A stretch of 55,882 bases of DNA, taken from the NCBI GenBank assembly GCA_002428385.1, contig DIWB01000015.1, positions 11,211-67,092 on the forward strand, in the 5' to 3' direction. Origin of the DNA: Bacteroidales bacterium UBA6117. GTDB taxonomy: Bacteria; Bacteroidota; Bacteroidia; Bacteroidales; VadinHA17. The translations under genes were made by a program, and so were the position numbers. Of the stretch, positions 1 through 8,817 are shown in pieces; the stretch's first letter is position 1; each line of letters opens with the position of its first letter. The notes beneath the pieces were generated by a model that was not told where the DNA came from, did no database searches, and saw only the letters and a program-made list of their open reading frames with translations.

Positions 1-31
1 ATCCCGAGGCGACCAAAGGAGCCGAAGGGAT
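1..31. repeat. Dispersed palindrome-ended repeat, copy 1
   Basis: This 31-bp block starts ATCCC and ends GGGAT. A nearly identical copy (one 1-base indel) lies inverted at 25879-25910, and a diverged copy (about 29 of 32 bases) lies at 16687-16718. All three lie between genes. Its role is unknown; the complementary ends could form a small stem in RNA or DNA. Confidence 0.75.
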
Positions 32-102
32 CTTAGTCTTTTAACGGCGAAAGCTTTAACCACGGAGTTTATTTGCCCTTCACCCCTTCACCCATTCCTG
101 AC

Positions 103-123
103 TCACGCCTCACGCCTCACGCC
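103..123. repeat. Tandem heptamer array, 3 x TCACGCC
   Basis: Three perfect 7-bp units lie end to end. On the minus strand the unit reads GGCGTGA. The array lies inside the 3' end of the ABC exporter gene, codes for its last residues and supplies its TGA stop. Related arrays lie at 18319-18346 and 25921-26008, each at the 3' end of a minus-strand gene. Confidence 0.8.
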
Positions 124-1905
124 TCTTTCCTCATGCCGGCCTGCCTGTTTCCTGAACATCTCCCAATACTTCCCCTTCTTCTTCATCAGCTCCTCATGCG
201 ATCCGGTTTCGGTTATGCTTCCATGATCCAGTACGATTATCCTGTCGGCCAGGGTTACATTGGTGAACCTGTGCGTTATAAGTATGGAGGTTCGGCCGTT
301 GACTATCTCCCTGAAACGGCTGAAGATCTCATACTCGGTATCGGCATCGAGCGAACTGGAGGGTTCATCGAGTATAAGAACCGGCGATTCGCGGAACAAC
401 GCCCTTGCAAGCGCTATCTTCTGCCACTCGCCCCAGCTCAGCTCCCTGCTGTCGTCAAATAGGGTCCCTATGGTGGTGTCGTATCCCTTCGGCAGATTGT
501 TCAGCAGTTCATGAACACCTGAGGTTTCAGCTGCCTTCCTTATCTTTTCATCCGGATCCTGTACATCAATATTTCCCATCCTGATATTTTCTCCGGCCGG
601 AAGGTTATATAGCATGAAATCCTGAAAAACAACCGAGAAGAATTTCCTGAACTGATCGGGATCCATTGTTTTTATATCATTTCCGTCCCATCGTACGCTG
701 CCTGTGTCCGGATCGTAAAGCCGGGTGAGCAGCCTTACCAGGGTGCTCTTTCCTGCACCGTTGGGACCGACCAGCGCAATTATCTCACCTTTCTTTATCT
801 CAAACGATACCTTGTTTAAGGTCGCATAGTCATTTCCGGGATAGGTGAACGAAATATCTTCCACTTTGATCTCCGATTTCAGCTCAGCGGGAACAATGAC
901 CGGAGGATTTGCCACTACGCTTTCCTTCAGATCGAGGAACTCAAAGGTATCGCCGATATACAGCCCGTCTTCGTAAAGCCCGGCCACGGAAACAAACAGG
1001 TCCTTTATGTAGGTCATCCCCTGCCTGAAGGCCAGCAGGAACATGGCCATCTGTCCCAGACTGATATCTCCGGAAACCGTACGCCTGGCAATTACCAGGA
1101 GCAGAACGAGTATCGCGGATGCCTTGACAATATCCGATATCAGTTCAATGACTGTTCTTTTTCTCAGGATGTTCAGTTCTTCTTCCTTCTGCTTGTTAAA
1201 GGATTTCTTAAACAGCGAGATGAAGTAATTCCCCAGCCCGAACAGCCTGATCTCCCTTGACGGCCTGTCGCCGGTCAGCAGCCAGCTGAAATACGCCGAC
1301 TTCCTCGCCTCGGGCGTCTGTTCTCTCTGAAAGTGATAAAGTATGTCGGCATAGTGCAGTCTGAGCCAGATCCCCGGGATGTTTACCACCAGCAGGAGGA
1401 TAGCAGCTCCCCAGTGAAGTGTAAAGAGGAGTCCGGCCATCAGCAGCAGCGACAGCAGCCCCCGGAACATCGCAACAATGTTGTTGAGGATGTTGTTCGG
1501 CCTCCAGGGCGCTTCGGAGGTGGCTCGCGACAGACAGTCGTAATATCCGGGATGCTCAAAGTTGATAAGGTCGAGCCTCACAGCTTTCGAATGAAGCAGG
1601 TTGTACATAAACCCCTCGAGCTTCACCGACTGCTGGCTGCGCACATAGTTGCCCGAATCGGAACAGACTTCATCCAGTAAGTAAACGACAACCACTGCAA
1701 TCACCATCGGCACTATATTGGCCGCTCCCGAGCCGCTTTGAGCAGCATTGGTTATTTCATCTATAAGAAGCTTTATAAGCCAGACGAGGGCAAGGGGAAG
1801 AATGCTCTGCAGAACCGAAATCACGATGTTCACCGTGGCCCATCCTGGCGCGCTGTCCCAGACAAGGGCAAGGGCTTTTCTGAATAGTCTGATCTTTCCT
1901 TTCAT
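103..1905 (-). CDS. ABC exporter, fused permease and ATPase
   Basis: This 600-residue half-transporter has an N-terminal membrane domain with several hydrophobic segments (about residues 20-330) and a C-terminal ATPase. Visible motifs are Walker A GPNGAGKST near residue 380, a variant signature LSWGEWQK, Walker B VLILDEP near 512 and a switch histidine in THRF. It would work as a dimer in the inner membrane, exporting a peptide or lipid. It is the last gene of a four-gene minus-strand set after a PqqD-like protein, an HprK-like kinase and a signal-peptidase-like protease, which favours a modified peptide as cargo; that is inference. The last seven codons and the stop come from a GGCGTGA repeat, so the natural C-terminus has probably been altered. 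Confidence 0.9.
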   Translation of the reverse strand: MKGKIRLFRKALALVWDSAPGWATVNIVISVLQSILPLALVWLIKLLIDEITNAAQSGSGAANIVPMVIAVVVVYLLDEVCSDSGNYVRSQQSVKLEGFMYNLLHSKAVRLDLINFEHPGYYDCLSRATSEAPWRPNNILNNIVAMFRGLLSLLLMAGLLFTLHWGAAILLLVVNIPGIWLRLHYADILYHFQREQTPEARKSAYFSWLLTGDRPSREIRLFGLGNYFISLFKKSFNKQKEEELNILRKRTVIELISDIVKASAILVLLLVIARRTVSGDISLGQMAMFLLAFRQGMTYIKDLFVSVAGLYEDGLYIGDTFEFLDLKESVVANPPVIVPAELKSEIKVEDISFTYPGNDYATLNKVSFEIKKGEIIALVGPNGAGKSTLVRLLTRLYDPDTGSVRWDGNDIKTMDPDQFRKFFSVVFQDFMLYNLPAGENIRMGNIDVQDPDEKIRKAAETSGVHELLNNLPKGYDTTIGTLFDDSRELSWGEWQKIALARALFRESPVLILDEPSSSLDADTEYEIFSRFREIVNGRTSILITHRFTNVTLADRIIVLDHGSITETGSHEELMKKKGKYWEMFRKQAGRHEERGVRREA

Positions 1906-1917
1906 ACAGGGCAGGTT

Positions 1918-2391
1918 TCAGATGCTCCGCCAAGACAGAAGCCTCTTCACCCTGTAAATTTGCGAAATTATCCGTACCAATATCCTGTTGAGCCGGTAAT
2001 TCGGCTTGATACCGGCATATTTGTGAGGAGGCACCGGTTTTCCTTCAGGATATTCGATCCTGACTACCTTTCCGGCGATCTGTTCAAAGACTATCGGATC
2101 ATCCTCTGCCATGCAGCTGTCGCCTCGCGTTACGAAGTGCCTCTGCATCTTCTGATCATAAACATTTACCAGCCGGTGCACAACGATCCCGGTATCCCTT
2201 TTCCATGCGATTATCTCGCCAGGACGGGGCTTCGCACCCGGTTCGTAAGGTTCGATAAAGATTACAGATCCTGATTTTATTGAAGGGTGCATGCTCATGC
2301 CATCGGCCCTGACCCTGATGGTCTTTCCTTCGGCAAGAAGCATGAATCCGATATCCTTTAGTACGTTATGGGACAGACTGTTACTGGTCAT
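1918..2391 (-). CDS. S26 signal peptidase-like protease, Ser/His type
   Basis: The protein has 157 residues. The serine box is DGMSMHPSI (about residues 30-38). The second box reads VVHRL near residue 72, with His where bacterial LepB has Lys. A third box TRGDSCMAEDDP matches the GDN..D box. Ser/His chemistry is typical of the SipW, archaeal and ER signal peptidases. No clear N-terminal membrane anchor is visible, although the C-terminus is basic and amphipathic. It overlaps the upstream kinase gene by 11 bases, so the two are probably translationally coupled. A likely role is cleaving the leader of an exported peptide made with its neighbours, but no substrate is visible. An S24-type regulator is less likely because there is no DNA-binding domain. 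Confidence 0.75.
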   Translation of the reverse strand: MTSNSLSHNVLKDIGFMLLAEGKTIRVRADGMSMHPSIKSGSVIFIEPYEPGAKPRPGEIIAWKRDTGIVVHRLVNVYDQKMQRHFVTRGDSCMAEDDPIVFEQIAGKVVRIEYPEGKPVPPHKYAGIKPNYRLNRILVRIISQIYRVKRLLSWRSI

Positions 2392-3292
2392 TCCGGAGAA
2401 TGTATTCTATTACGCTCCTGTCGGGACGGAATGAAAGGGTCGACACCGGAACCTTCGAACACATCATCGATACGGATCCGAGGAAGCGGGCTATCATATC
2501 CGGACTGTAATTATGCTGGATGCAGTTGGCAACCACCATGCTTACTGCTGATGCTTCCCTTATCTGGACCATCTCGTTATCATCACCGTGACTGATGAGG
2601 AAGATCCTGTCGATAGGAGCGCTCCTGGGCACATCATTCCTGTAAACGGGAGTGTTGTGCATCCTGTGAATCCCGCCGGTGTTCCTTATTATCAGCCTGT
2701 CGTCGTGAATGACCTGCGCGCCTATATTGTCCCACAATAGCGACATTGTTGTCTTGCCTTTGCCCGAAACCCCGCTGAACAGGTAGCCGCGGCCATTGTA
2801 AGATATTCCCGATGCATGGATCATTATGTCGGCATTGATCGCCGTGAGATAGTAAAGAATCAGTCCGTCGAGCGGGTATTCCATAGGATCGGTGCTCCTG
2901 CCGGCATTCTCAATATAAAGATCCCATTCCCTTAAGGCCAGCGACAGCTTCAGCGTAGCCTTTTTACCGGGGGTTTCAGGGAAATTAGTATTTATCAGAA
3001 GATCGCCGTTCTGCTTGTAAACACTCCAGAAATTATCACTTTTTGTTACCTTATAGCCTTTAACTTCAACAACATAGGGAGCAACAAAGAGCCTTTCGGC
3101 ATCCTCATCGGGTCTGATTCTTCCATGATGAACCCTGATAAGCACATCATAATCAAGGGCTCTGATAAGACTCTGCATAAACCGGGGAGAGGGGACCAGA
3201 TCGGGTCCGTCTTCCTGCGATTCAAGCCTGATATTGTATCCGGCTATGTTAAGCGTATAGTCTCTCATTCTTATCGCTGGCTGTTTCAGCAT
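2381..3292 (-). CDS. HprK-like serine kinase family protein
   Basis: This protein of about 303 residues carries a P-loop GVSGKGKTTMSLLW near residue 174, followed by an HDD acidic pair, as in HPr kinase and its PEP-carboxykinase-like relatives. The N-terminal half lacks the regulatory domain of true HPr kinase. Relatives of this type occur in lasso-peptide and other RiPP clusters, where they phosphorylate the peptide or act as accessory proteins. Here it lies between a PqqD-like gene and a signal-peptidase-like gene. The start is uncertain: ATG codons lie at 3292 and 3268, and a GTG at 3340 also keeps the frame. The target, whether peptide or small molecule, is unknown. Confidence 0.7.
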   Translation of the reverse strand: MLKQPAIRMRDYTLNIAGYNIRLESQEDGPDLVPSPRFMQSLIRALDYDVLIRVHHGRIRPDEDAERLFVAPYVVEVKGYKVTKSDNFWSVYKQNGDLLINTNFPETPGKKATLKLSLALREWDLYIENAGRSTDPMEYPLDGLILYYLTAINADIMIHASGISYNGRGYLFSGVSGKGKTTMSLLWDNIGAQVIHDDRLIIRNTGGIHRMHNTPVYRNDVPRSAPIDRIFLISHGDDNEMVQIREASAVSMVVANCIQHNYSPDMIARFLGSVSMMCSKVPVSTLSFRPDRSVIEYILRNDQ

Positions 3293-3405
3293 GTTGTAAA
3301 AGCCCACACTGCTTTCCCGGTAACCTACACTGTTGTACACTTCAGATTGTTTTTCAGTTAAACGTAATCTCTGAAGGATAACGTGAAGGACGGGGATTTA
3401 TTATT

Positions 3406-3702
3406 CTAAATGTTGATGATGAGATATTTACTCATGTCGCTCATGAAAGAATTGACGTCTGACTCAGCCACACCCCTGTCGACATTGTATTCTTCGACCA
3501 GCGCATCGGCTATTTCGCCGGCGCTTCTCTTCCCGTCAATCAGTTCCCAGATGAAGGCACCCGATTCGTTAAGGGTATAGACACTGTTCATATCGGCGAT
3601 GTTATTCGCCACAGGTATAAGCACATACTCGCTACCCGTCTTCCGGGTGACTATGTTCGGGGAATGGGAATATACCGGTCCGTTTGTTGTCAACTTATTC
3701 AT
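3406..3702 (-). CDS. PqqD family peptide chaperone-like protein
   Basis: This 98-residue protein has the PqqD-type winged-helix pattern: a two-strand start (EYVLIPVANN), the motif LNESGAFIWELIDGKRSAGEIADAL, then a helix and a final strand. PqqD-like proteins bind the leader of a ribosomally made peptide and hand it to modifying enzymes. ATG 3702 is chosen because the family pattern begins soon after and an earlier in-frame TTG at 3723 falls at the promoter. It heads the cassette and is divergent from rnr. No radical SAM enzyme, cyclase or transglutaminase-like protease lies next to it, and no precursor ORF fills the gap to the next gene. Family assignment is good; the partner is unknown. Confidence 0.75.
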   Translation of the reverse strand: MNKLTTNGPVYSHSPNIVTRKTGSEYVLIPVANNIADMNSVYTLNESGAFIWELIDGKRSAGEIADALVEEYNVDRGVAESDVNSFMSDMSKYLIINI

Positions 3703-3712
3703 AACTAAAGCA

Positions 3713-3720
3713 CAAATGTA
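3713..3720 (-). promoter_or_regulatory. Promoter -7 element for the PqqD cassette
   Basis: TACATTTG matches the Bacteroidota -7 consensus TAnnTTTG exactly. It ends 10 bases before the ATG at 3702, so the leader would be very short. No clear -33 TTTG is seen. Confidence 0.5.
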
Positions 3721-3742
3721 CAAAATAAACGGTTCGATTTCT

Positions 3743-3750
3743 TACCTTCG
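3743..3750 (+). promoter_or_regulatory. Likely -7 element for rnr
   Basis: TACCTTCG matches TAnnTTTG at all but one position and lies 15 bases before the rnr ATG. The promoter is divergent from that of the PqqD cassette. Confidence 0.35.
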
Positions 3751-3765
3751 CGAAAACCAAATATT

Positions 3766-5736
3766 ATGGGAAGGAAGAACACCGGAAGGAAGGCTAAGGA
3801 GTCCTTCGGAGGGAAGAGAAATCCGAAACACGGGGGAAGGCGCGACGAGAGGATATATATAACGGGAACCGTCGATATGACGAGGATGGGTTACGGATTC
3901 ATCAGCTCCGACGACCTGGAGGATGATGTCTTCGTTGCAGCCAGGAACCTGAACACCGCCCTTCACGGGGATAAGGTGAAGGTATGGCTTTATGCCAGGA
4001 GAAAAGGCGCCAGACCCGAAGGTGAGGTTGTTGAGATACTGGAACGCTGGAGAACCAGCTTCGTCGGCACCCTCGAGGTGATGCCGGGATTCGCTTTCCT
4101 CATGCCCGATAACAAAAATATGCCTTTTGACATTTTTATCCCGACATCGGCTCTTAACGGCGGGAAGCAGGGACAGAAGGCCGTTGCACGCATTGTCGAA
4201 TGGAAACCCAGCTCAAAGAATCCGGTAGGGGAGATAATTAATGTTCTCGGGGAGCCCGGACTTCATTCAACCGAGATGCATGCAATCCTTGCGGAATTCG
4301 AGCTGCCTTATACCTTCACCGAGGAGGTCGAGAATGATGCAGCACGCATCAACGGTGAAATAACTGAAAAGGATTTAAGTGAAAGAAGGGATTTCAGGGA
4401 TGTGCCCACCTTCACAATCGACCCGGCGGATGCAAAGGATTTCGATGATGCGCTGTCACTCAGAAAGCTTGAAAATGGTAATTGGGAAGTTGGAGTCCAT
4501 ATTGCCGATGTCACTTATTATGTAAGGCCCGGATCGCTGACCGAAGAAGAGGCAAAACAAAGGGCCACATCCGTATACCTGGTCGACCGGGTGGTACCGA
4601 TGCTCCCCGAACGGCTCTCAAATGAAATTTGTTCACTCCGTCCTGCTGAGGATAAGCTTACCTATTCGGCTGTCTTTGAACTCGATGAGAAGGCTGAGGT
4701 TCTGACAGAGTGGTTCGGCCGGACAATAATTAATTCCGACAGGCGATTCTCGTACAACGAAGCCCAGATGGTTATCGACACAGGCGAGGGCGACATGAAA
4801 GAACAGATACTTCTGCTTCACGACCTTGCACAGAAACTTAGAGCAAAACGGTTTGCATACGGAGCTTTTTCATTCGAGAGGTCAGAGGTGCAGTTCGAAC
4901 TTGATGAGAACGGTAAACCCCTGGGAGTGAAATTCAGGGATATGGGAACCGCAAACCAGCTTATTGAGGAGTTCATGCTCCTGGCTAACCGCCGGGTTGC
5001 AGAATACGTGGGGAAGAAACTTCGCGGAAAAACATTCGTTTACAGAATCCACGATAAACCCGATCCTGAGAAGATATCCAATTTCAGGACCTTCATAACC
5101 CGCTTCGGATACAAGCTGACTTCCGATGAGAACAATCTGCCCAGGGCGATGAACAGGCTTATGAAGGAAGTTGCGGGAAGGAGCGAGCAGAACATCATCG
5201 AGACCATAGCGCTCAGGGCAATGGCAAAGGCAGTGTATTCAACCGACAACATAGGACACTACGGACTTGCTTTCAAACACTACACCCATTTCACCTCACC
5301 GATCCGGAGGTACCCCGACATGATGGTGCACCGGCTCCTTACCGCCTACCTGAAGCACGACGATCCGGGAAACAAGGAGAAGATAGGGAAACTCTGCGAC
5401 CACTCCTCAAAGATGGAACGTGTTGCGGCTGAAGCAGAAAGGGCTTCGGTGAAATACAAACAGGTGGAATTCATGAGCGACAAGCTGGGTCAGGCCTTCG
5501 ACGGCGTCATTTCGGGGGTTACCGAGTGGGGAATCTACGTGGAGATCATCGAGAACCAGTGCGAGGGTATGGTGAGTGTCAGGGATCTGACCGACGATTA
5601 CTATGAATACGATGAGGAGAATTACTGTATCCGTGGAAAATCGACAGGGAAACTGTATACACTCGGAGACAGGGTTAGGGTTGAGGTTGTAAAGGCCGAC
5701 CTGCAGAAGAAGCAGCTGGATTTCAGGTTTGCGTGA
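3766..5736 (+). CDS. rnr: Ribonuclease R
   Basis: This is a 656-residue 3'-5' exoribonuclease of the RNB family, which degrades structured RNA in the cytoplasm. The N-terminus is very basic (GRKNTGRKAKE). Cold-shock-like domains follow (about 25-190), then the catalytic RNB domain with the metal-binding run DPADAKDFDDAL near residues 219-230, and a C-terminal S1 domain (about 575-655, GVISGVTEWGIYVEI). It is shorter than the roughly 800 residues of the E. coli enzyme, mainly at the ends, but all core motifs are present. It ends 12 bases from the convergent ispG gene. The stop context GCGTGAGGGG resembles one GGCGTGA repeat unit, possibly by chance. Confidence 0.95.
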   Translation: MGRKNTGRKAKESFGGKRNPKHGGRRDERIYITGTVDMTRMGYGFISSDDLEDDVFVAARNLNTALHGDKVKVWLYARRKGARPEGEVVEILERWRTSFVGTLEVMPGFAFLMPDNKNMPFDIFIPTSALNGGKQGQKAVARIVEWKPSSKNPVGEIINVLGEPGLHSTEMHAILAEFELPYTFTEEVENDAARINGEITEKDLSERRDFRDVPTFTIDPADAKDFDDALSLRKLENGNWEVGVHIADVTYYVRPGSLTEEEAKQRATSVYLVDRVVPMLPERLSNEICSLRPAEDKLTYSAVFELDEKAEVLTEWFGRTIINSDRRFSYNEAQMVIDTGEGDMKEQILLLHDLAQKLRAKRFAYGAFSFERSEVQFELDENGKPLGVKFRDMGTANQLIEEFMLLANRRVAEYVGKKLRGKTFVYRIHDKPDPEKISNFRTFITRFGYKLTSDENNLPRAMNRLMKEVAGRSEQNIIETIALRAMAKAVYSTDNIGHYGLAFKHYTHFTSPIRRYPDMMVHRLLTAYLKHDDPGNKEKIGKLCDHSSKMERVAAEAERASVKYKQVEFMSDKLGQAFDGVISGVTEWGIYVEIIENQCEGMVSVRDLTDDYYEYDEENYCIRGKSTGKLYTLGDRVRVEVVKADLQKKQLDFRFA

Positions 5737-5748
5737 GGGGAAAGGATT

Positions 5749-7290
5749 TTATCTCTTTTTCTGATCTCTATCAATCAGCTTCAGTAATTCTTCAGCAGCC
5801 GATTCCTGCGGGATGTTCTTAAGTACCTGGCTTGTCCCGCGGTAGATGTGCACCTTCCCGTTCCCCGCTCCAACATATCCGTAATCCGCATCGGCCATTT
5901 CGCCCGGACCGTTCACTATGCATCCCATAACTGCTATCTTAAGGCCGGTCAGGTGACCGGTCACAGCCTTAACCTCCCTCACCGCCTCCTGAAGGTCGAA
6001 TCTGGTCCGGCCGCAGGTGGGACACGACAGGTAAACCACCCTGGTAATTCTTGCTCCGGTTGCCTGCAGAATCGAAAATGAAAGCTCCTTCAGCTTGTCA
6101 CCTCTGATTTTTCCCTTGTTCGTGATGCATATTCCATCGGCCTGACGTGTGATAAAATATCTTCCTAGAAGGGCGGCTGAGTCGATGGCCAGTTTTTCAG
6201 GATCATCCTCGTTGAATTCTCCGTTCAGGATAATGTCCTCATTATTAAAGATATCAGAAGATGGAAAATTACCTTTTGACAATGTTATAACATTGTTATA
6301 ACATTGATTTTGCTCTCCAAAAAACTTGCCGTCATTATTAGTCACCACTTCCGGCTTGTATGGCTGAGTGTGTGTTTTGAAACCGAGGATGCTGTCGGGA
6401 AAGGTTGCCCGTCCGGCAGGACCTGCAAGGAAATTCAGGATTTCCTTTGCCACCGGGATCTCTTTTTCGGGAGCTTCCGAAAGCGAGACTCTGATCGTAT
6501 CCCCAATACCTTCAGTCAGCAGAGCCCCGATGCCGGCTGCGGATCTTATCCTTCCGTCCTCGCCTTCGCCTGCCTCGGTCACTCCCAGATGAAGGGGATA
6601 CGAGAATCCTTCGGATTTCATCATCTCAACCAGCCGGCGGGTTGACTTTATCATGATGCCGGTGTCGCTCGATTTCATCGACAGTACCAGCTTGTGAAAA
6701 TTCTCCGCCCGGAATATCCTTATGAATTCCATGGCCGACACTGCCATTCCTTCCGGTGTGTTGCCATAGCGGTTCATTATCCGGTCGGACAATGAACCGT
6801 GGTTAACGCCTATCCTGACTGCAGTGCCGTGTTCGTGGCAGATGTTGATCAGCGGCAGTATCCTCGAGTGGATTCTTTCGAGTTCCTCGCGGTATTCCTG
6901 TTCAGAGAACTCGACTTTTATGAATGACGCTCTTTTGTCGGCGTAGTTTCCGGGGTTAACCCTTACCTTTTCGACGATCGTGGCTGCAAGTTCAGCAGCC
7001 GAAGGATTGAAATGAATATCAGCGACAAGCGGTGTTTCAAATCCGGCCTTTTTTAATTCCGATTTGATGTTGGAAAGGTTTTCCGCCTCCCTCATACCCT
7101 GTGCCGTCAGCCTGACCAGGTCGGCCCCCTCTTCAATAATGCGTATGCACTGTGCAACGGAGGCTTTGGTGTCGAGGGTGTCAGTGTTGGTCATGGACTG
7201 GATGCGGACGGGATGTGTTCCGCCAAGCGGCAGTTGCCCGATTAACACAGGTGCAGAAATGTATCCGCCAGGGCTCCCTCCTGAGGTCAT
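5749..7290 (-). CDS. ispG: 4-hydroxy-3-methylbut-2-enyl diphosphate synthase
   Basis: This iron-sulfur enzyme of the MEP isoprenoid pathway converts MEcPP to HMBPP. The N-terminal TIM barrel shows RIQSMTNTDTLDT, VADIHFNP and RIGVNHGSLSDR. The C-terminal domain carries the cluster ligands CPTCGRT (about 421) and GCIVNGPGEMADADYGYVG (about 453). It is 513 residues from ATG 7290. Many Bacteroidota IspG proteins are over 600 residues because of a large middle domain; here that middle part (about 300-400) is short and rich in Asn and Asp. An in-frame ATG at 7323 lies inside cysS. I prefer 7290 because it lies just after the cysS stop and gives an N-terminus of family length. It probably forms an operon with cysS. 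Confidence 0.93.
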   Translation of the reverse strand: MTSGGSPGGYISAPVLIGQLPLGGTHPVRIQSMTNTDTLDTKASVAQCIRIIEEGADLVRLTAQGMREAENLSNIKSELKKAGFETPLVADIHFNPSAAELAATIVEKVRVNPGNYADKRASFIKVEFSEQEYREELERIHSRILPLINICHEHGTAVRIGVNHGSLSDRIMNRYGNTPEGMAVSAMEFIRIFRAENFHKLVLSMKSSDTGIMIKSTRRLVEMMKSEGFSYPLHLGVTEAGEGEDGRIRSAAGIGALLTEGIGDTIRVSLSEAPEKEIPVAKEILNFLAGPAGRATFPDSILGFKTHTQPYKPEVVTNNDGKFFGEQNQCYNNVITLSKGNFPSSDIFNNEDIILNGEFNEDDPEKLAIDSAALLGRYFITRQADGICITNKGKIRGDKLKELSFSILQATGARITRVVYLSCPTCGRTRFDLQEAVREVKAVTGHLTGLKIAVMGCIVNGPGEMADADYGYVGAGNGKVHIYRGTSQVLKNIPQESAAEELLKLIDRDQKKR

Positions 7291-7297
7291 TCTGATA

Positions 7298-8767
7298 CTA
7301 CTCTTTTTCCCACTTGACTCCATCCTTCATATCTTTAAGAACAACCCCTGCCTTCTTCAGCTCATCCCTTATCTTATCGGAGGTCCCAAAGTCTTTTTTC
7401 GTACGGGCGTCCTGACGGAGATCAATGATTATCTTCATGAGATCATCGGCAAGATCATCAATCTTGCTGTCTTTTGTCTCATCCCTTAATCCCAGTATCT
7501 GAAAAACAAAATCATTAAAAATTTTCCTGAGCGATTCTATCCCCTTCGCATCGATCTTTTCCGTTCCGTCATTTACCGAGTTGATGATCCTCACTCCGTC
7601 GAAAAGATGAGATATTAGAATGGGTGTGTTGAGGTCGTCATTCATTGATTCAGAACATCTTTGTGAAAGTTCTTCAACATTCACGGTGGAACTGGCGGAG
7701 GGCTTAAGGTTATTGAGTGTTTCAACGGCTTTCATCAGCTTCTGGTACCCCTTCCCGGCTGCTGTGAGCGCTTCGTTAGAGAAATCGAGCGTGCTCCGGT
7801 AATGAGCCTGCAGGATGAAGAACCTGACTGTCATGGGACTGAAAGCCTGCTCAAGCAGCGGATGATCGCCGCTGAAGATCTGGTCGAGTGTTATGAAATT
7901 GCCCAGCGAACGGGCCATTTTCTGGCCGTTGATGGTGATCATGTTATTGTGAACCCAGTACCTTACTGATTCTTTTCCCAGGGCTGCCGTCGATTGTGCT
8001 ATTTCGCACTCATGATGAGGGAACTGCAGGTCCATCCCTCCTCCATGTATATCGAAGACCTCCCCGAGGTATTTTACGCTCATTGCCGAGCACTCGAGGT
8101 GCCAGCCGGGATACCCTTCGCTCCATTCCGACGGCCATCTCATGAGATGCTCCGGGGTGGCCTTTTTCCAGAGGGCAAAGTCAACCGGATTGCGTTTTTC
8201 CTGCTGTCCCTCGAGCGCCCTGGTGTTTGCCATCAGATCCTCAAGTATCCTTCCCGAAAGCTTGCCATATCTATATTTGGCGTTATACTTCTCAACATCA
8301 AAATATACCGATCCGTTCACTTCGTAGGCATAGCCTTTATCCAGCAGCTGCCTGATGAATTCCTGCTGTTCGATGATATGTCCCGATGCCCTTGGCTCGA
8401 TCGAAGGCTTAAGCGTATTGAGCTGATCCATGTTCTTGTGAAAGGTGTTCATGTAGTTCTGAACCACTTCCATGGGTTCGAGATTCTGGAGCCTCGCTGT
8501 CTTTTCAATCTTGTCCTCACCCTCATCGGCATCATTCTCGAGGTGCCCCACATCGGTTATATTCCTGACATACCTCACTTTATAACCGAGATGTGTCAGG
8601 TAGCGGAACAGCAGGTCGAAGGTTATTGCCGGACGAGCATGTCCGAGATGAGCGTTGCTGTAAACCGTCGGACCGCAGACATACATCCCTGCAAACGGCG
8701 GATGAAGCGGTTCAAAGATTTCTTTCTGACGTGAAAGACTGTTGTAAATCGATAATGAGTGTTGCAT
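7298..8767 (-). CDS. cysS: Cysteinyl-tRNA synthetase
   Basis: This 489-residue class I synthetase charges tRNA-Cys. The zinc and nucleotide motif MYVCGPTVYSNAHLGHARP (about 28-46) includes HLGH for HIGH. GWHLECSAM and HHECEIAQS supply further zinc ligands, and KMARSLGN (about 283) is the KMSKS loop. The C-terminus has the DALR-type helical domain (DARTKKDFGTSDKIRDEL). It starts at ATG 8767, with a good promoter just upstream. ispG follows seven bases after its stop. Confidence 0.96.
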   Translation of the reverse strand: MQHSLSIYNSLSRQKEIFEPLHPPFAGMYVCGPTVYSNAHLGHARPAITFDLLFRYLTHLGYKVRYVRNITDVGHLENDADEGEDKIEKTARLQNLEPMEVVQNYMNTFHKNMDQLNTLKPSIEPRASGHIIEQQEFIRQLLDKGYAYEVNGSVYFDVEKYNAKYRYGKLSGRILEDLMANTRALEGQQEKRNPVDFALWKKATPEHLMRWPSEWSEGYPGWHLECSAMSVKYLGEVFDIHGGGMDLQFPHHECEIAQSTAALGKESVRYWVHNNMITINGQKMARSLGNFITLDQIFSGDHPLLEQAFSPMTVRFFILQAHYRSTLDFSNEALTAAGKGYQKLMKAVETLNNLKPSASSTVNVEELSQRCSESMNDDLNTPILISHLFDGVRIINSVNDGTEKIDAKGIESLRKIFNDFVFQILGLRDETKDSKIDDLADDLMKIIIDLRQDARTKKDFGTSDKIRDELKKAGVVLKDMKDGVKWEKE

Positions 8768-8785
8768 TTAAGCGGGTATATATCG

Positions 8786-8817
8786 CAAAAGTAGTTAAAA
8801 ATTGATGTTTTATGCAA
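8786..8817 (-). promoter_or_regulatory. Promoter of cysS-ispG
   Basis: TACTTTTG (8793-8786) matches TAnnTTTG. A TTG lies 21 bases upstream (8817-8815), in the place of the -33 element. The cysS ATG is 18 bases downstream of the -7 box. Confidence 0.6.

Noticed and set aside
3293..3405. Precursor peptide gene in the gap between the PqqD-like and HprK-like genes
   Set aside because: No separate minus-strand frame with a start and a plausible leader/core is present; the only frame with a start joins the kinase.
7994..8734. 246-codon plus-strand frame opposite cysS
   Set aside because: It lies wholly antisense to cysS, shows no family motif, and cysS is complete with all catalytic motifs.
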